Source: Kordiimonas marina (lineage in GTDB: Bacteria; Pseudomonadota; Alphaproteobacteria; Sphingomonadales; Kordiimonadaceae). From it: a stretch of 64,000 nucleotides of DNA. Positions 38,154 to 46,721 of this stretch are shown in pieces. The notes under the pieces were generated by a model. The model did not search any database, had not been told where the DNA came from, and worked only from the letters and a program-made list of their open reading frames with translations. The stretch is from the NCBI RefSeq assembly GCF_023006325.1, contig NZ_JAINDF010000005.1, positions 310,001-374,000 of the forward strand, given 5' to 3'. The translations under genes were made by a program, and so were the position numbers. The stretch's first letter is position 1. Every line of letters begins with the position of its first letter.

Positions 38154-38705
38154 ATGTCGCGTTTGATCCTGTTTAACAAGCCGTATGACGTGCTGTCGCA
38201 GTTTACCGACCGCGGCACGGTTACGCCGCGCGCCACCTTGTCGGACTATATCGACGTGTCCGGCGTTTACCCGGCGGGACGGCTCGACCGGGACAGCGAA
38301 GGCTTGCTGCTGCTCACTGATGACGGCCGACTGCAGGCGCGCATTTCCAGCCCCAAATTCAAGATGCCCAAAAGCTATCTGGTCCAGGTTGAGGGCGAGC
38401 CGGATGAGGCGGCGCTCGATAGGCTCCGGAAGGGTGTCGAGCTGAAGGACGGCCTCACCCGCCCGGCGGCGGTCGAGCGGATTGACCCGCCGGACCTGTG
38501 GCCGCGGACCCCGCCGGTTCGCTTCCGCAAAAGCGTGCCGGATACCTGGCTCCGTCTTACCATCCGCGAAGGCCGTAACCGCCAGGTGCGCCGCATGACC
38601 GCCGCGGTCGGCCACCCGACCCTCCGGCTTATCCGCTGGAGCATTGGCGACTGGAGCCTGGACGGCTTGCAGCCCGGGGAATGGCGGGACGCTCCCGCCC
38701 GGTAA
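38154..38705 (+). CDS. rluE: 23S rRNA pseudouridine synthase, RluE type
   Basis: 183-residue RsuA-family enzyme that isomerises a uridine in 23S rRNA (E. coli RluE modifies U2457). The catalytic segment [17 protein letters not shown] carries the essential Asp. It lacks an S4 domain, as RluE does, starting directly with [14 protein letters not shown]. The C-terminal [21 protein letters not shown] is family-typical. The ATG at 38154 with GGAG upstream matches the family's N-terminus; the longer frame from 38046 adds a non-conserved leader. It stands alone between the TonB receptor and katG. Confidence 0.92.
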   Translation: MSRLILFNKPYDVLSQFTDRGTVTPRATLSDYIDVSGVYPAGRLDRDSEGLLLLTDDGRLQARISSPKFKMPKSYLVQVEGEPDEAALDRLRKGVELKDGLTRPAAVERIDPPDLWPRTPPVRFRKSVPDTWLRLTIREGRNRQVRRMTAAVGHPTLRLIRWSIGDWSLDGLQPGEWRDAPAR

Positions 38706-38778
38706 CCAAGACCCCGCCTTTCTTCCGAAGCCCGCGGCGCCTTAATCGGATTACGCGATTAATGAAACCTGCATAATC

Positions 38779-38797
38779 AATTTCACTAGATGAAATT
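38779..38797. promoter_or_regulatory. Inverted repeat upstream of katG
   Basis: AATTTCA and TGAAATT are separated by CTAGA, about 45 bases before the katG start in an AT-rich region. This could be the operator of a peroxide or iron regulator, but it does not match an OxyR or Fur consensus I can state with confidence. Confidence 0.35.
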
Positions 38798-38841
38798 TGA
38801 GTCCTACTAAGAATGATCATCAATCTTAGGAGGGAAGGTCA

Positions 38842-41085
38842 ATGCAACGCACATCCAAATTCAAGCAGGCCCTGTCAGCCATCGCCATTATGGCGGCGGG
38901 ACTGTCATCCGTGGCGGCACCGCCCGCGGCCATGGCTGAGGATAAGCCGATCACCAATGACTATTGGTGGCCGAACCGGCTGAACCTGGCGCCGCTCCGC
39001 CAGAACTCGCCCGCGTCCAATCCCATGGGGCAGGACTTCGACTATGCCAAGGCCTTCAACAGCCTTGACCTGAATGAGGTGAAGAAAGATCTCGTCAAGG
39101 TCATGACCACGTCGCAGGACTGGTGGCCGGCCGACTTTGGCAACTATGGCCCCTTCTTCATCCGCATGGCGTGGCACGCGGCCGGCACCTACCGCATGAT
39201 GGACGGCCGCGGCGGCGCGGACGGCGCCATGCAGCGTTTCGCCCCCTTGAATAGCTGGCCGGACAACACCAACCTCGACAAGGCACGCCGCCTGCTGTGG
39301 CCGGTGAAGGAGAAGTATGGCCGCAACATTTCATGGGGTGACCTGATGGTGCTCGCCGGTACCGTGGCGATGGAATCGATGGGTTTCAAAACCCTCGGGT
39401 TCGCCGGTGGCCGGGTTGACGCTTACCAGCCGGAGGAGGTCAACTGGGGCCCTGAAGGCGAATGGCTCGGCAGCAACCGTTTCATGGGGGAGGCTCGCAA
39501 GCTCAAGGGCGACCTGGCCGCGACCCGCATGGGCCTGATTTACGTGAACCCGGAAGGCCCGAACGGCAACCCGGACCCGCTCCTGGCTGCCAAGGACATC
39601 CGCGAAACCTTCGGCCGCATGGCGATGAATGACGAGGAAACTGTCGCGCTGATCGCCGGTGGTCATACCTTCGGTAAGGCGCACGGCGCCGCCCCCGCCA
39701 AACATCTGGGCGCGGACCCGGAAGCCGGCAGCCTTGAGGAACAGGGTCTCGGCTGGAAAAACAGCTACAAGACCGGCAAGGGTGCCGACACCATCACCAG
39801 CGGCCTTGAAGGCGCCTGGACGGTAAGCCCGGCTGAATATACCCACAACTATCTCGAAAACCTGTTCGGCTTCGAGTGGGTGAAGACCAAAAGCCCGGCG
39901 GGCGCCACCCAGTGGAAGCCCAAGGATGAGACCATGAACGAGCTGGTACCGGATGCCCATGACGCGAACAAGCGCCATGCGCCGATGATGTTCACCACCG
40001 ACCTGGCGCTCAAGGAAGACCCGGCCTACCGCAAGATCGCCCAGCGCTTCCTCGATAACCCGGACGAATTCGACAAGGCTTTCGCCCACGCCTGGTTCAA
40101 GCTGACCCACCGTGACATGGGCCCGCGCTCGCGTTACCTCGGGTCGCTTGTGCCCAAGGAAGTGATGATCTGGCAGGACCCGGTGCCGGCGGTCGACTAT
40201 AAGCTGGTGGACGCAGGCGAGGTCAAAGCCCTGAAGGTTGCGGTCCTCAAGTCCGGCCTCAGTGGGCCTGAACTTGTCCGCACCGCCTGGGCCTCAGCCT
40301 CCAGCTTCCGCGGCACCGATATGCGCGGTGGTGCCAACGGCGCGCGTATCCGCCTGGCGCCTGAAAAGGACTGGGCCGCCAACGACCCGGCTGAGCTTGC
40401 GAAAGTCGTGAAGGTGCTGGAAGGCATCCAGAAGGACTTCAACGCAGGCCAGAAGGACGGCACCAAAATCTCGCTCGCCGACCTGATCGTCCTCGGCGGT
40501 GCTGCCGCGATTGAGGATGCGGCCAAGAAGGCGGGCATCGATGTCGAGGTGCCGTTCAAGCCGGGCCGGACCGATGCGACAGCGGCTGAGACCGACGCGC
40601 CTTCTTTCGGAGTGCTCGAGCCCAAGGCTGACGGCTTCCGCAACTATTTCGCCGACGGCAACCCGCGTTCGCCCGCAGAAATGCTGGTGGAAAAGGCGGC
40701 GTTCCTGACACTGTCGGTGCCGGAAATGACCGTGCTGGTTGGCGGCATGCGCGCCCTGGATGCCAACGCGGACCACAGCAGACACGGTGTGTTCACCGCG
40801 CACCCGGGCACGCTCAGCAACGATTTCTTCGCCAACCTCCTGGACATGTCCACGGTTTGGAAGAAGTCGGGCGATAGGGACGGCGTCTATGAAGGCCATG
40901 ACCGCGCGAGCGGCAAGCTCAAGTGGACGGCGACGCCGGTGGACCTGATCTTCGGCTCCAACTCGGAACTCCGCGCGATTTCGGAGGTCTATGCCGCCGA
41001 TGATGCCAAGGAGAAGTTCGTGAAGGACTTCATCGCGGCCTGGACCAAGGTCATGACCCTCGACCGGTTCGACCTCCGGACCTGA
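38842..41085 (+). CDS. katG: Catalase-peroxidase KatG with signal peptide
   Basis: 747-residue haem enzyme that dismutates hydrogen peroxide. The distal residues R108, W111 and H112 ([11 protein letters not shown]), the Trp-Tyr-Met adduct residues (W111, Y234 in [11 protein letters not shown]260 in GRMAMNDEE) and the proximal H275 (GGHTFGKAH) are all present with spacing as in other KatGs. Both the N-terminal active half and the C-terminal half are intact. Unusually, residues 1-32 look like a Sec signal peptide ([20 protein letters not shown]...AAMA), so it probably acts in the periplasm, like E. coli KatP. A strong ribosome binding site AGGAGG precedes the start. It is monocistronic with its own terminator. 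Confidence 0.96.
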   Translation: MQRTSKFKQALSAIAIMAAGLSSVAAPPAAMAEDKPITNDYWWPNRLNLAPLRQNSPASNPMGQDFDYAKAFNSLDLNEVKKDLVKVMTTSQDWWPADFGNYGPFFIRMAWHAAGTYRMMDGRGGADGAMQRFAPLNSWPDNTNLDKARRLLWPVKEKYGRNISWGDLMVLAGTVAMESMGFKTLGFAGGRVDAYQPEEVNWGPEGEWLGSNRFMGEARKLKGDLAATRMGLIYVNPEGPNGNPDPLLAAKDIRETFGRMAMNDEETVALIAGGHTFGKAHGAAPAKHLGADPEAGSLEEQGLGWKNSYKTGKGADTITSGLEGAWTVSPAEYTHNYLENLFGFEWVKTKSPAGATQWKPKDETMNELVPDAHDANKRHAPMMFTTDLALKEDPAYRKIAQRFLDNPDEFDKAFAHAWFKLTHRDMGPRSRYLGSLVPKEVMIWQDPVPAVDYKLVDAGEVKALKVAVLKSGLSGPELVRTAWASASSFRGTDMRGGANGARIRLAPEKDWAANDPAELAKVVKVLEGIQKDFNAGQKDGTKISLADLIVLGGAAAIEDAAKKAGIDVEVPFKPGRTDATAAETDAPSFGVLEPKADGFRNYFADGNPRSPAEMLVEKAAFLTLSVPEMTVLVGGMRALDANADHSRHGVFTAHPGTLSNDFFANLLDMSTVWKKSGDRDGVYEGHDRASGKLKWTATPVDLIFGSNSELRAISEVYAADDAKEKFVKDFIAAWTKVMTLDRFDLRT

Positions 41086-41123
41086 TCGGGCGAGATGGGG
41101 CCTATCCCCATGAGGAGAAATGG

Positions 41124-41153
41124 CGGCGGCGTTTCATACGCCGCCGTTTTTTT
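41124..41153 (+). terminator. Rho-independent terminator of katG
   Basis: CGGCGGCGT and ACGCCGCCG enclose TTCAT, followed by seven T residues. It begins 38 bases after the katG stop. Confidence 0.95.
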
Positions 41154-41169
41154 GAGGGCAGGGGCCGCG

Positions 41170-41199
41170 TGATCCAGCGGGGGCATGCGCGCGTACAAG
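41170..41199 (+). promoter_or_regulatory. ECF11-type (RpoE/ChrR) autoregulatory promoter
   Basis: TGATCC (41170-41175) and TACAAG (41194-41199) with exactly 18 bases between closely resemble the Rhodobacter RpoE-dependent promoter (TGATC-N18-TA). It lies 125-154 bases before the sigma-factor gene, so the sigma factor probably drives its own operon. Transcription should begin near 41206. Confidence 0.6.
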
Positions 41200-41323
41200 T
41201 TACATGTATGCGCTCCATTTACAGACAGGCCCGCTGACGCCTATGCTGTTCCTGACAGGTCCGGTCTTTGCCGGTCGTCAGGATGGGGTCCTACTTATTC
41301 AGTCCAGGTCACATATAGACGAA

Positions 41324-41863
41324 ATGAGCCCGGAAGAGCTGATAGCGCGGGTCGCGGCGCATCGGGACCGGGCGGCGTTCAAGGCGCTGTTCGGCCATTT
41401 CGCGCCGCGGCTCAAGTCCTACCTCATCACCCTCGGGCTTGATGACGAGAAGGCCGGGGACCTGATGCAGGAAACGCTGGTGTCCGTATGGCAGAAGGCG
41501 GCGCAGTTCGATGCCGCCAAGGCGCGGGCCTCGACCTGGATCTACCGCATCGCCCGGAACAAATTCATCGATCACACAAGGAAGATGAAATATCCGGAAG
41601 TGGATGCCGACGTGCATCTGGCCAGTTTCGCTGCGCCCGAAGAGACCGACAGGCCGGTGATCGACGGCCAGCGCGCGGCGCGGACCGTGGCGGCGCTCGA
41701 CCGGCTCAAGCCCGCGCAGGCCGAGGTGATCCGCCTGTCCTTCTATGAGGAACTGAGCCACAGCCAGATCGCCGACAGGCTGGACCTGCCGCTCGGCACG
41801 GTCAAATCCCGCATCAGGATCGCGTTTGAGGCGCTGAGACGCGAGCTGGGAGAATTGCAATGA
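41324..41863 (+). CDS. ECF RNA polymerase sigma factor, RpoE/ECF11 type
   Basis: 179-residue alternative sigma factor. Region 2 includes AGDLMQETLVSVWQKAAQFD and ASTWIYRIARNKFIDHTRK. Region 4 includes HSQIADRLDLPLGTVKSRIRIAFEALRREL. The group is assigned mainly by the adjacent ChrR-type anti-sigma and the matching upstream promoter; in Rhodobacter this pair responds to singlet oxygen. The ATG at 41324 gives the normal length; the frame from 41204 begins too close to the predicted transcription start, and its extra sequence is not sigma-like. Its stop overlaps the anti-sigma start by ATGA. Confidence 0.93.
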   Translation: MSPEELIARVAAHRDRAAFKALFGHFAPRLKSYLITLGLDDEKAGDLMQETLVSVWQKAAQFDAAKARASTWIYRIARNKFIDHTRKMKYPEVDADVHLASFAAPEETDRPVIDGQRAARTVAALDRLKPAQAEVIRLSFYEELSHSQIADRLDLPLGTVKSRIRIAFEALRRELGELQ

Positions 41864-42528
41864 CGACAGAGGTGAAGCAGATGCCGGGCCTTCTCCCGGA
41901 TGAATGGCTGGTCTCCTACGCGGCAGGGGCGCTTACGGAAGCGCAGGCGCTGGTGGTCGCGACCCATGTCGGCTATCACCCGGCGCTTCAGGCAAGGTTG
42001 GCCGAGGCCGAGGATATCGGCGGCGCGTTCCTTGAGGAAAGCGCCCCGGCCCAAATGGACGACGATGCCTTCGAGGCCCTGATGGCGCGGATCGATGCCG
42101 CGCCCGAACCTGCCGCGCCGGCACCGCTTCCCGCGGGGGACGAGGACCTGCCCGCACCGCTCCGCCGCTATCTCGGCCGGACGCTCGACAGCCTGAAATG
42201 GCGCACCATGGGCCCGGGCATGAAACAGCATAAGCTGGCGAACGGCCCGGGCGGCGAGCGCCTGTGGCTCCTGCGCGCGCGCGGCGGTACCGCCATGCCG
42301 GTCCATGACCATAGGGGCACCGAATTCACCCTCATCCTGCGCGGCAGTTACCATGTGGGCGACCAGCATTTCACCCCGGGCCTTATGGAAGTCGCCGGGC
42401 CGGAGGTCAAGGACCACCAGCCGATGATCGACGAAGGCGAGGACTGCATCTGCCTGGTGGTCACCGACGCGCCGATCCGCCTCCACAGCCTGATCGGCCG
42501 CATGGTCCAGCCCTTTATCGGTCTTTAA
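41860..42528 (+). CDS. ChrR-like anti-sigma factor with cupin domain and altered zinc site
   Basis: 222-residue partner of the ECF sigma factor. The N-terminal anti-sigma domain (about 1-80) aligns with Rhodobacter ChrR (VSYAAGALTEAQALVVATH), but the zinc ligands are mostly gone. The His expected near position 11 is Leu; H36 is kept; and the two cysteines of the usual HxxxCxxC are H40 and L43 (HVGYHPAL). The C-terminal cupin domain (about 100-222) keeps its metal ligands H149, H151, E155 and H186. The pair should therefore still be a signal-releasing switch, but probably works without the zinc-stabilised anti-sigma fold, or with a different ligand set. Sequence of the Rhodobacter protein is recalled from memory. 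Cytoplasmic, translationally coupled to the sigma factor. Confidence 0.85.
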   Translation: MTTEVKQMPGLLPDEWLVSYAAGALTEAQALVVATHVGYHPALQARLAEAEDIGGAFLEESAPAQMDDDAFEALMARIDAAPEPAAPAPLPAGDEDLPAPLRRYLGRTLDSLKWRTMGPGMKQHKLANGPGGERLWLLRARGGTAMPVHDHRGTEFTLILRGSYHVGDQHFTPGLMEVAGPEVKDHQPMIDEGEDCICLVVTDAPIRLHSLIGRMVQPFIGL

Positions 42529-42535
42529 GTCGCCC

Positions 42536-42916
42536 TCAGCGGAGCGGCACGATCTCGCGTTCGGTCCCGTACCAGAGGTGCGAACGCGTAAGGTCCACGA
42601 ACTGCTTCTCATCCGCGATCAGCGCCTGAAGCGCGGCCAGTCCTTCGGGGGTTTCCCGCGCTGCGCGGTGGTCTTCAAGACTGTCCCACCACAGCTCGGC
42701 ACAGCCGTCATAGTCGGCGGGCAGCGCCCCGCGCCCGGCCCTGAGCGCTTCCTGAAGACCCGCATTTTCCAGGGGTGCCGTCTGGATATAGCGGCGGATA
42801 TGCAGCACCTCGGCGTGTTCGCGGACGAGGGCGGCGTGGGTGGTGCGCCAGTGATGGTCAAATTCCATATGGCTCAGCTGCGGGGCACGGCGGACGAGCA
42901 TGGTCAGTTTCAGCAT
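42536..42916 (-). CDS. EthD-domain protein
   Basis: 126-residue small protein of the EthD/dimeric alpha-beta barrel type. It has KLTMLVRRAPQLSHMEFDHHWRTTHAALV near the N-terminus, where the His residues are typical, and HIRRYIQTAPL. Such domains support or catalyse oxidation/lyase reactions on small aromatic or other compounds, but the role is often unknown. The start at 42916 has AAGGA 9 bases upstream; the ATG at 42931 lacks one. It is divergent from a MerR regulator and lies behind a MerR-geometry promoter, so it is the likely target. Its stop is only 7 bases from that of the ChrR-like gene. Confidence 0.8.
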   Translation of the reverse strand: MLKLTMLVRRAPQLSHMEFDHHWRTTHAALVREHAEVLHIRRYIQTAPLENAGLQEALRAGRGALPADYDGCAELWWDSLEDHRAARETPEGLAALQALIADEKQFVDLTRSHLWYGTEREIVPLR

Positions 42917-42946
42917 GGAAAATCCTTTCATGAGCGAATGCCAGCC

Positions 42947-42978
42947 ATGCTACAGTCTGACAGTGCTGTCAGGGTCAA
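42947..42978 (-). promoter_or_regulatory. MerR-type promoter with dyad operator
   Basis: Leftward TTGACC (42978-42973) and TAGCAT (42952-42947) with a 20-base spacer, the elongated arrangement that MerR regulators correct by bending DNA. A dyad CTGACAG-TG-CTGTCAG fills the spacer at 42957-42972. It sits between the EthD-like gene and the divergent MerR gene. Confidence 0.65.
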
Positions 42979-42991
42979 GAGGAGACGCGCC

Positions 42992-43345
42992 ATGCAGATC
43001 GGTGAGCTTGCAGAACGGTGCGGCGTCAGCGTGCGCATGTTGCGCTATTATGAGGCCGAAGGGCTCCTCAATCCCGCGCGCACGCCGTCCGGCTACCGGG
43101 ATTTTGATGCCGGGGATGTGGAAACCGTGCGCCGCATCGTCATGCTGAACCGCGCCGGGCTGACCCTTTCCACCATCCGCACCCTGTTGCCGTGTGCCCG
43201 GGAAGGCGGGGACGGTTTCGAACCCTGCGCGGCCTTCAAAGCCAGCCTTTCCGCGAAGCTTCAGGACCTCGACCGCCAGATCGAGGCGCTTCAGGGCAGC
43301 CGTCAACTGGTTGCCACCTACCTTGCCGAGGCGGAAAAAGACTGA
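42992..43345 (+). CDS. MerR-family transcriptional regulator
   Basis: 117-residue regulator with the MerR winged helix (MQIGELAERCGVSVRMLRYYEAEGLL), second helix region GYRDFDAGDVETVRRIVML, and a coiled-coil dimer helix (LSAKLQDLDRQIEALQGSRQLV). Cysteines lie at about residues 68 and 77 (LPCAREGGDGFEPC), between helix and coil. They could bind a metal or react with an electrophile, but the spacing does not match CueR or ZntR, so the signal is not obvious. The ATG at 42992 is preceded by AGAGGAG. The dyad/long-spacer promoter upstream is probably its target. Confidence 0.9.
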   Translation: MQIGELAERCGVSVRMLRYYEAEGLLNPARTPSGYRDFDAGDVETVRRIVMLNRAGLTLSTIRTLLPCAREGGDGFEPCAAFKASLSAKLQDLDRQIEALQGSRQLVATYLAEAEKD

Positions 43346-43534
43346 CCCCGAAGGCACTTGTGCCGTCCCTTTGAATCTTTTTTTGAAAAAATATCGTCTC
43401 CGGGTGGGGGGGATGGTTTTTTCGCGGCGTCCCATGAAAGTCCACCCTCCTCCGGGTGGTGTTTTTCGTGTGGGCCCGGTCCCGCCGTCCTCTCGGGCGG
43501 TTTCCTCCTTCCCCGGCCCACCAAAAAGGGAGCC

Positions 43535-44029
43535 ATGTCAGACATGAATTTTCCTCGTATGCGTACCTGGGTGCTGAAAGGCATCCTTCCGCTCTTCGCC
43601 GCGGCCGTACTTCTGGCGGTCCAGGCTCCGGGCGCACGCGCCGACGATCCGGCGCTCGACCTCAGCAAGTATCGCGGCAAGGTCGTCTATCTTGATTTCT
43701 GGGCGTCCTGGTGCGGCCCGTGCAAGCTGTCCTTCCCGTTCATGAAAAGCCTCAGCTACCGCTATCTGGACCGCGACCTCGCCGTTGTGACGGTCAACCT
43801 CGACCATTCCAAAGGGGCGGCCGAACGCTTCCTGAAGAAGATGGGCGCCACCCTGCCGGTGGTTTTTGACAGCAAGGGCAAGATCGCCCGCGCTTACAAA
43901 GTCGCCGATATGCCGACCTCCTTCCTGATCGACCGGAACGGCAAAATCCGCTTCACCCACAAGGGATTCCACACCGACCAGGAGGAGGATTACCTCGCCC
44001 AGGTCGACCAGCTCGTCCGCGAGCAATGA
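43535..44029 (+). CDS. TlpA-like periplasmic thioredoxin
   Basis: 164-residue exported thioredoxin-fold protein. A signal or anchor helix (about 12-34, WVLKGILPLFAAAVLLAVQAPGARA) precedes the domain with active site WCGPC (FWASWCGPCKLSFPFMK) and the conserved cis-Pro in VADMPTSFLIDRNG. It should reduce or oxidise periplasmic protein disulphides. First gene of the cluster 43535-48764; the downstream DsbD-like protein can supply electrons. The ATG at 43535 with GGGAG upstream gives the clean signal peptide; a longer upstream frame is a low-complexity leader. Only 16 bases lie before the DUF4266 lipoprotein start. Confidence 0.9.
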   Translation: MSDMNFPRMRTWVLKGILPLFAAAVLLAVQAPGARADDPALDLSKYRGKVVYLDFWASWCGPCKLSFPFMKSLSYRYLDRDLAVVTVNLDHSKGAAERFLKKMGATLPVVFDSKGKIARAYKVADMPTSFLIDRNGKIRFTHKGFHTDQEEDYLAQVDQLVREQ

Positions 44030-44045
44030 CATGAGGATCAAACAG

Positions 44046-44264
44046 ATGAAAAAAACCATATTGGTTTGCGGCCTTTTGGGGGTCGCATCGTCGCTTAGCG
44101 CCTGCGCCACCGTGCAGCCGTGGGAGCGCGATGTTACCGCGCGTGAGTCGATGCAGCTCAACAAAAACCCGAACATGACGGCCGCCAACGAACACATCTA
44201 TTTCAGTAAGGAAGCGTCCGCAGGCGGCCGCAGCTATGACGGCGGAGGCTGCGGATGCAACTGA
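44046..44264 (+). CDS. DUF4266 lipoprotein
   Basis: 72-residue precursor of a small lipoprotein. The signal peptide ends in a lipobox LSAC (VASSLSACATVQPWERD), so about 50 residues remain after processing and lipidation. The mature part has VQPWERDVTARESMQL, matching DUF4266, and ends in GGGCGCN, a short glycine/cysteine tail that is a family hallmark. Two cysteines at the tail could be the target of the thioredoxin next door. The ATG at 44046 has GAGG nearby; an ATG at 44031 is less likely. It overlaps the DUF3570 gene by 10 bases. No biochemical function is known. Confidence 0.85.
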   Translation: MKKTILVCGLLGVASSLSACATVQPWERDVTARESMQLNKNPNMTAANEHIYFSKEASAGGRSYDGGGCGCN

Positions 44265-45667
44265 GTGACACCAGCAAGGGCCGTATCGGCGCCACGCTAT
44301 GCCTGATGACCGCGAACCTGTTCGCGGCCACCGGCGTGCACGCCCAGGTCACATCGGACAGCACCAACAACCCGTCGGCGCCTGACGCCGCCCAGGTGCA
44401 GAACGCCTATGATCAGCCGGCAAGCGAGCCGGGGACGACCACGATCGACAGCGCCATCCTTTTCTATAAGGAAAACGGTGGCCGCGTGCAGGCGATCGAG
44501 CCGATGATCTCCTTTGTCCAGAATGATGAAGATGGCGATGTCTATTCCGCGCGGCTGACCTATGACAGCCTTACCGGCGCTACACCGAACGGTGCCGCGC
44601 CCTGGAAGACGACCCAGACCTTCGTCAAACCGGCCTATGTCACGGGCGAAGGCCACACGACCACCCGCGCGTCAGGCGGTGTGACGGTCACCAACCCGGT
44701 CACCGGGGCGACCGAAGTTCAATATACCGCAGCCCCCTATGCGCTGCCGCTCGACACCGGCTTCCATGACCGGCGCTGGGCAGTTGACCTTGGCTATGCG
44801 CACCAGCTTTCGTCGCGCACCAAGATCAACTTCGGCGTCAATGGCTCGCATGAGCAGGATTATCAGTCCTATTCGGGCCGCTTCGGGATCGCGCAGGACT
44901 TCAACCAGAAGACCACCACCGTTTCCCTCGGCGTCAATTACGAGCATGACATCTCGAAGCCCTTCTACGGCACCCCGACCCCGCTTACCTGGATGAGCGG
45001 CGCCATGAAGGACGGGTCGCGGTCCAAGAATGTGCTCAGTCTCGTTGCCGGTGTCACCCAGGTGGTCACCCGGAACTGGCTGGTGCAGCTCAACTATAGC
45101 TACGGGCACGTCAGCGGTTATCAGACCGATCCCTACAAGCTGATCTCGGTGGTGAACCCGGTGACCGGCGCGCCCTACAGCTACATGTATGAATCGCGTC
45201 CCGAAAGCCGGACCCGTCATGCCGTCTATCTGGGCAGCAAGATGGCGCTGGGGTCGTTCGTGACCAGTATCTCAGGCCGCTATTATCACGATAGCTGGGG
45301 GATCGACTCGATCACGGGCGAACTGTCGGAGCACATTCCGGTCGGCGAGCGTGCTTATCTCGAACCCGGTGTGCGCTATTACCACCAGTCGGCGGCGGAC
45401 TTCTTCGCCTACTATCTGCCGTGGAATATCGTCAAACCGCAGTATGCAAGCGCGGACAGCCGTCTCGACAGCTTCAACGCCATAACCCTCAGCCTGTCCG
45501 GCGGCTACAAGCTGACCGACCAGGTTGAATTCTACGGCATGGTTCAGAGCTACCGTCAAAGCAAGGCAGGCACCAAGGGTACCTTGCCCGGCCAAGACAG
45601 CAGCTTGAAATTGTTTGCAGGTCCGAACGCCGTGAGCGTCCTGACCGGCTTCAAGTTCAAATTCTGA
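44255..45667 (+). CDS. DUF3570 outer-membrane protein
   Basis: 470-residue exported protein, predicted beta-barrel. After a signal peptide (GRIGATLCLMTANLFAATGVHAQ) there are about a dozen alternating aromatic/hydrophobic strands (e.g. WAVDLGYAHQLSSRTKINFGVNG; YRQSKAGTKG...), and the last residue pattern GFKFKF ends in Phe, the usual outer-membrane assembly signal. DUF3570 is a family without assigned function, generally found with DUF4266, a thioredoxin and ApbE. The gene starts inside the DUF4266 gene, so the two are translated together. Confidence 0.85.
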   Translation: MQLSDTSKGRIGATLCLMTANLFAATGVHAQVTSDSTNNPSAPDAAQVQNAYDQPASEPGTTTIDSAILFYKENGGRVQAIEPMISFVQNDEDGDVYSARLTYDSLTGATPNGAAPWKTTQTFVKPAYVTGEGHTTTRASGGVTVTNPVTGATEVQYTAAPYALPLDTGFHDRRWAVDLGYAHQLSSRTKINFGVNGSHEQDYQSYSGRFGIAQDFNQKTTTVSLGVNYEHDISKPFYGTPTPLTWMSGAMKDGSRSKNVLSLVAGVTQVVTRNWLVQLNYSYGHVSGYQTDPYKLISVVNPVTGAPYSYMYESRPESRTRHAVYLGSKMALGSFVTSISGRYYHDSWGIDSITGELSEHIPVGERAYLEPGVRYYHQSAADFFAYYLPWNIVKPQYASADSRLDSFNAITLSLSGGYKLTDQVEFYGMVQSYRQSKAGTKGTLPGQDSSLKLFAGPNAVSVLTGFKFKF

Positions 45668-45765
45668 CCAAGCCGCAGGGTCGGCCGCGGCAAACCCCCG
45701 CTCGCGGCCGGCCCCATTATCACCATAATTGGGCGCCTTGGTGTGCCCGGAGATGAAACCAACCG

Positions 45766-46689
45766 ATGCCGGACGATATGAAATCCGTTCCCCGCATACA
45801 GAAGGCGTCCCAGAAAGCGGCGAAAGCACGCAGGGTGAAGCCCTACACCTTCATGGCGATGAATTCGCCGTGCGAGGTGCAGGTGGACTGCGATGACCAG
45901 GCCCTTGTGGACAGGCTCGGCGCGATCGCCGAGGCGGAAGCCGCCCGGATCGAAGTGAAATACAGCCGCTACAAACCGGACAGCCTGCTCTCGGCTGTGA
46001 ACCGCTCGAACGGGGAACCGGTCAAGGTGGACACGGAAATGCGGGCGCTCCTCGACTATGCCGACGCCTGCTACACGCTTTCAAACGGCCTCTTCGACAT
46101 TACCTCCGGCGTGCTCCGCCGTATCTGGCGCTTCGGCAAGGACAATAAGGTCCCGACCGACGCCGAAGTCGCGGCGCTGTTGCCGCTTATCGGCTGGGAC
46201 AAGGTGACGCTCACGGGTGACACCATCACCCTGCCGCCGGGCATGGAGATCGACTTCGGCGGTCTCGGCAAGGAATATGCGGTCGACCGTGCGCTGATGC
46301 TGGCGGCGGCCCAGACCGACAAACCCGTGCTCGTGAATTTCGGCGGTGACCTCCGGGTCTCAGGCCCGCGCCGCGATGGCGGGGCCTGGCGTATCGCCAT
46401 TGAATCGGTCGACCCGTCCCGCACCAGTGAAGGCATGCTGGAGATCAAGTCCGGCGCGCTGACCACCAGCGGCGACGCCCGGCGCTTCATCCTGCAGGGC
46501 GGTGTGCGCTACGGCCATATCCTCAATCCGCGGACCGGCCGCCCGGTTATGGGCGCGCCGCGCTCTGTCACCATCGCCGCCGGGACCTGCCTTGAGGCCG
46601 GTATTATGTCCACCCTGGCCATGGCCAAGGGGGAACGGGCGGAAGCCTTCCTGCGTGAAGAAGGGCTCGCCGCCTGGGTGCTCAGGTAA
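45766..46689 (+). CDS. apbE: FAD:protein FMN transferase ApbE
   Basis: 307 residues. ApbE attaches FMN covalently to a Ser/Thr in target proteins such as NqrB/NqrC or FMN-binding redox proteins. Recognisable segments are FMAMNSPCEVQV, ITSGVLRRIWRFGK, EIDFGGLGKEYAVDRAL and HILNPRTGRPV. The N-terminus lacks a convincing signal peptide (MPDDMKSVPRIQKASQKAAKARR), so it may act in the cytoplasm or be exported otherwise. No FMN-target protein motif (S/T-G-A-S/T type) was noticed in the neighbouring genes. It follows DUF3570 by 98 bases and precedes the DsbD-like gene by 32, so it is part of the cluster. Confidence 0.93.
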   Translation: MPDDMKSVPRIQKASQKAAKARRVKPYTFMAMNSPCEVQVDCDDQALVDRLGAIAEAEAARIEVKYSRYKPDSLLSAVNRSNGEPVKVDTEMRALLDYADACYTLSNGLFDITSGVLRRIWRFGKDNKVPTDAEVAALLPLIGWDKVTLTGDTITLPPGMEIDFGGLGKEYAVDRALMLAAAQTDKPVLVNFGGDLRVSGPRRDGGAWRIAIESVDPSRTSEGMLEIKSGALTTSGDARRFILQGGVRYGHILNPRTGRPVMGAPRSVTIAAGTCLEAGIMSTLAMAKGERAEAFLREEGLAAWVLR

Positions 46690-46721
46690 GGCTGCGGCCC
46701 ATATTTAAGGGAACCAACTCT

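Noticed and set aside
38814-38842. TGATCA upstream of katG as a second ECF11 promoter
   Set aside because: The sequence 18 bases downstream does not match the -10 element and would fall on the start codon.
45682-45711. GC-rich hairpin after the DUF3570 gene as a terminator
   Set aside because: GGCCGCG/CGCGGCC pairs but there is no T-run, and the ApbE gene follows closely in what looks like the same cluster.
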